Shown: positions 13,611 to 13,708 of the stretch, piece after piece
How the letters are laid out: each line of letters opens with the position of its first letter
Numbering within the stretch: position 1 is the first letter of the stretch
Origin: Candidatus Electronema nielsenii
GTDB taxonomy: Bacteria; Desulfobacterota; Desulfobulbia; Desulfobulbales; Desulfobulbaceae
NCBI GenBank assembly: GCA_026122915.1
Contig: JAGIXO010000041.1
Span: 1 to 13,708, forward strand
DNA: 13,708 nt
Direction: 5' to 3'
Made by a program: the position numbers and the translations under genes
Notes under the pieces: model-generated
Told to the model about the DNA's origin: nothing
What the model saw: the letters and a program-made list of their open reading frames with translations, nothing else
The model's database searches: none

Positions 13611-13708
13611 GATAAAAAGCAGCTCACAGCTCTTGCTTTGCGTACAAGCATTGGCTTCCCTTTCCATACCAACACCCAGCCTCGTAGGTGTTTCGCCCGA
13701 CAAAATGA

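Noticed and set aside
1..13708. CRISPR arrays, tRNA or rRNA genes, transposases, integrases
   Set aside because: No regularly spaced repeats, no tRNA T-loop pattern, no rRNA-like stretch and no transposase or integrase motif were seen on reading the sequence.

Overview
The window carries nine genes that I accept: one is cut by the left edge, and the right edge falls in the leader region of a regulator. It looks like part of a Gram-negative, probably sulfur-metabolising deltaproteobacterium-like genome (Desulfobulbales-type, possibly a cable-bacterium relative). That placement is inference. It rests on a YeiE-like (sulfite-regulator type) LysR protein, a signal-peptide-bearing outer-membrane barrel, HemW, and very large PAS-rich hybrid kinases. 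No rRNA or other taxonomic marker is present, so it is low confidence.

Layout, left to right. (1) Positions 1-779 hold the tail of an unrecognised reading frame and a small DUF697/YcjF-like membrane protein (171-779). (2) 780-1147 is a gene-poor stretch with small hairpins, followed by a 45-residue Pro/Gln-rich peptide gene (1148-1285). (3) A RadC/JAB-family gene (about 1407-2147) ends in a convergent region of two hairpins. (4) On the minus strand, read from 5183 down to 2254, are two tandem, closely related, tiny secreted Ala/Gly/Ser/Thr-rich proteins and then a 682-residue outer-membrane barrel protein. A near-consensus promoter precedes the pair, and a strong rho-independent terminator separates the pair from the barrel gene. 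(5) Divergent from this set is hemW (5313-6443). (6) A promoter flanked by a 14-bp direct repeat drives two overlapping hybrid histidine kinases (6580-10218 and 10215-12515). (7) Convergent with them is a YeiE-like LysR regulator (12520-13506) and its leader.

How the parts may work together. The small secreted proteins and the barrel look like one cell-surface module: an abundant small exported subunit, made in two versions, and a less abundant outer-membrane partner whose level could be set by terminator read-through. I do not recognise the family, and this is the best candidate for an undescribed system here. The two kinases are translationally coupled and form a plausible phosphorelay: the first is membrane bound with a degenerate receiver, and the second is soluble with a canonical N-terminal receiver that could take phosphate from the first. 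Neither carries a DNA-binding output, so the final target lies outside the window.

Several gene starts were moved from the longest open frame. The first kinase starts at 6580 (the upstream TTG is the promoter -35 box), the second small secreted protein at 5183, the LysR gene at 13506 and the Pro/Gln-rich peptide at 1148. Each has a good ribosome-binding site. The radC start remains uncertain.
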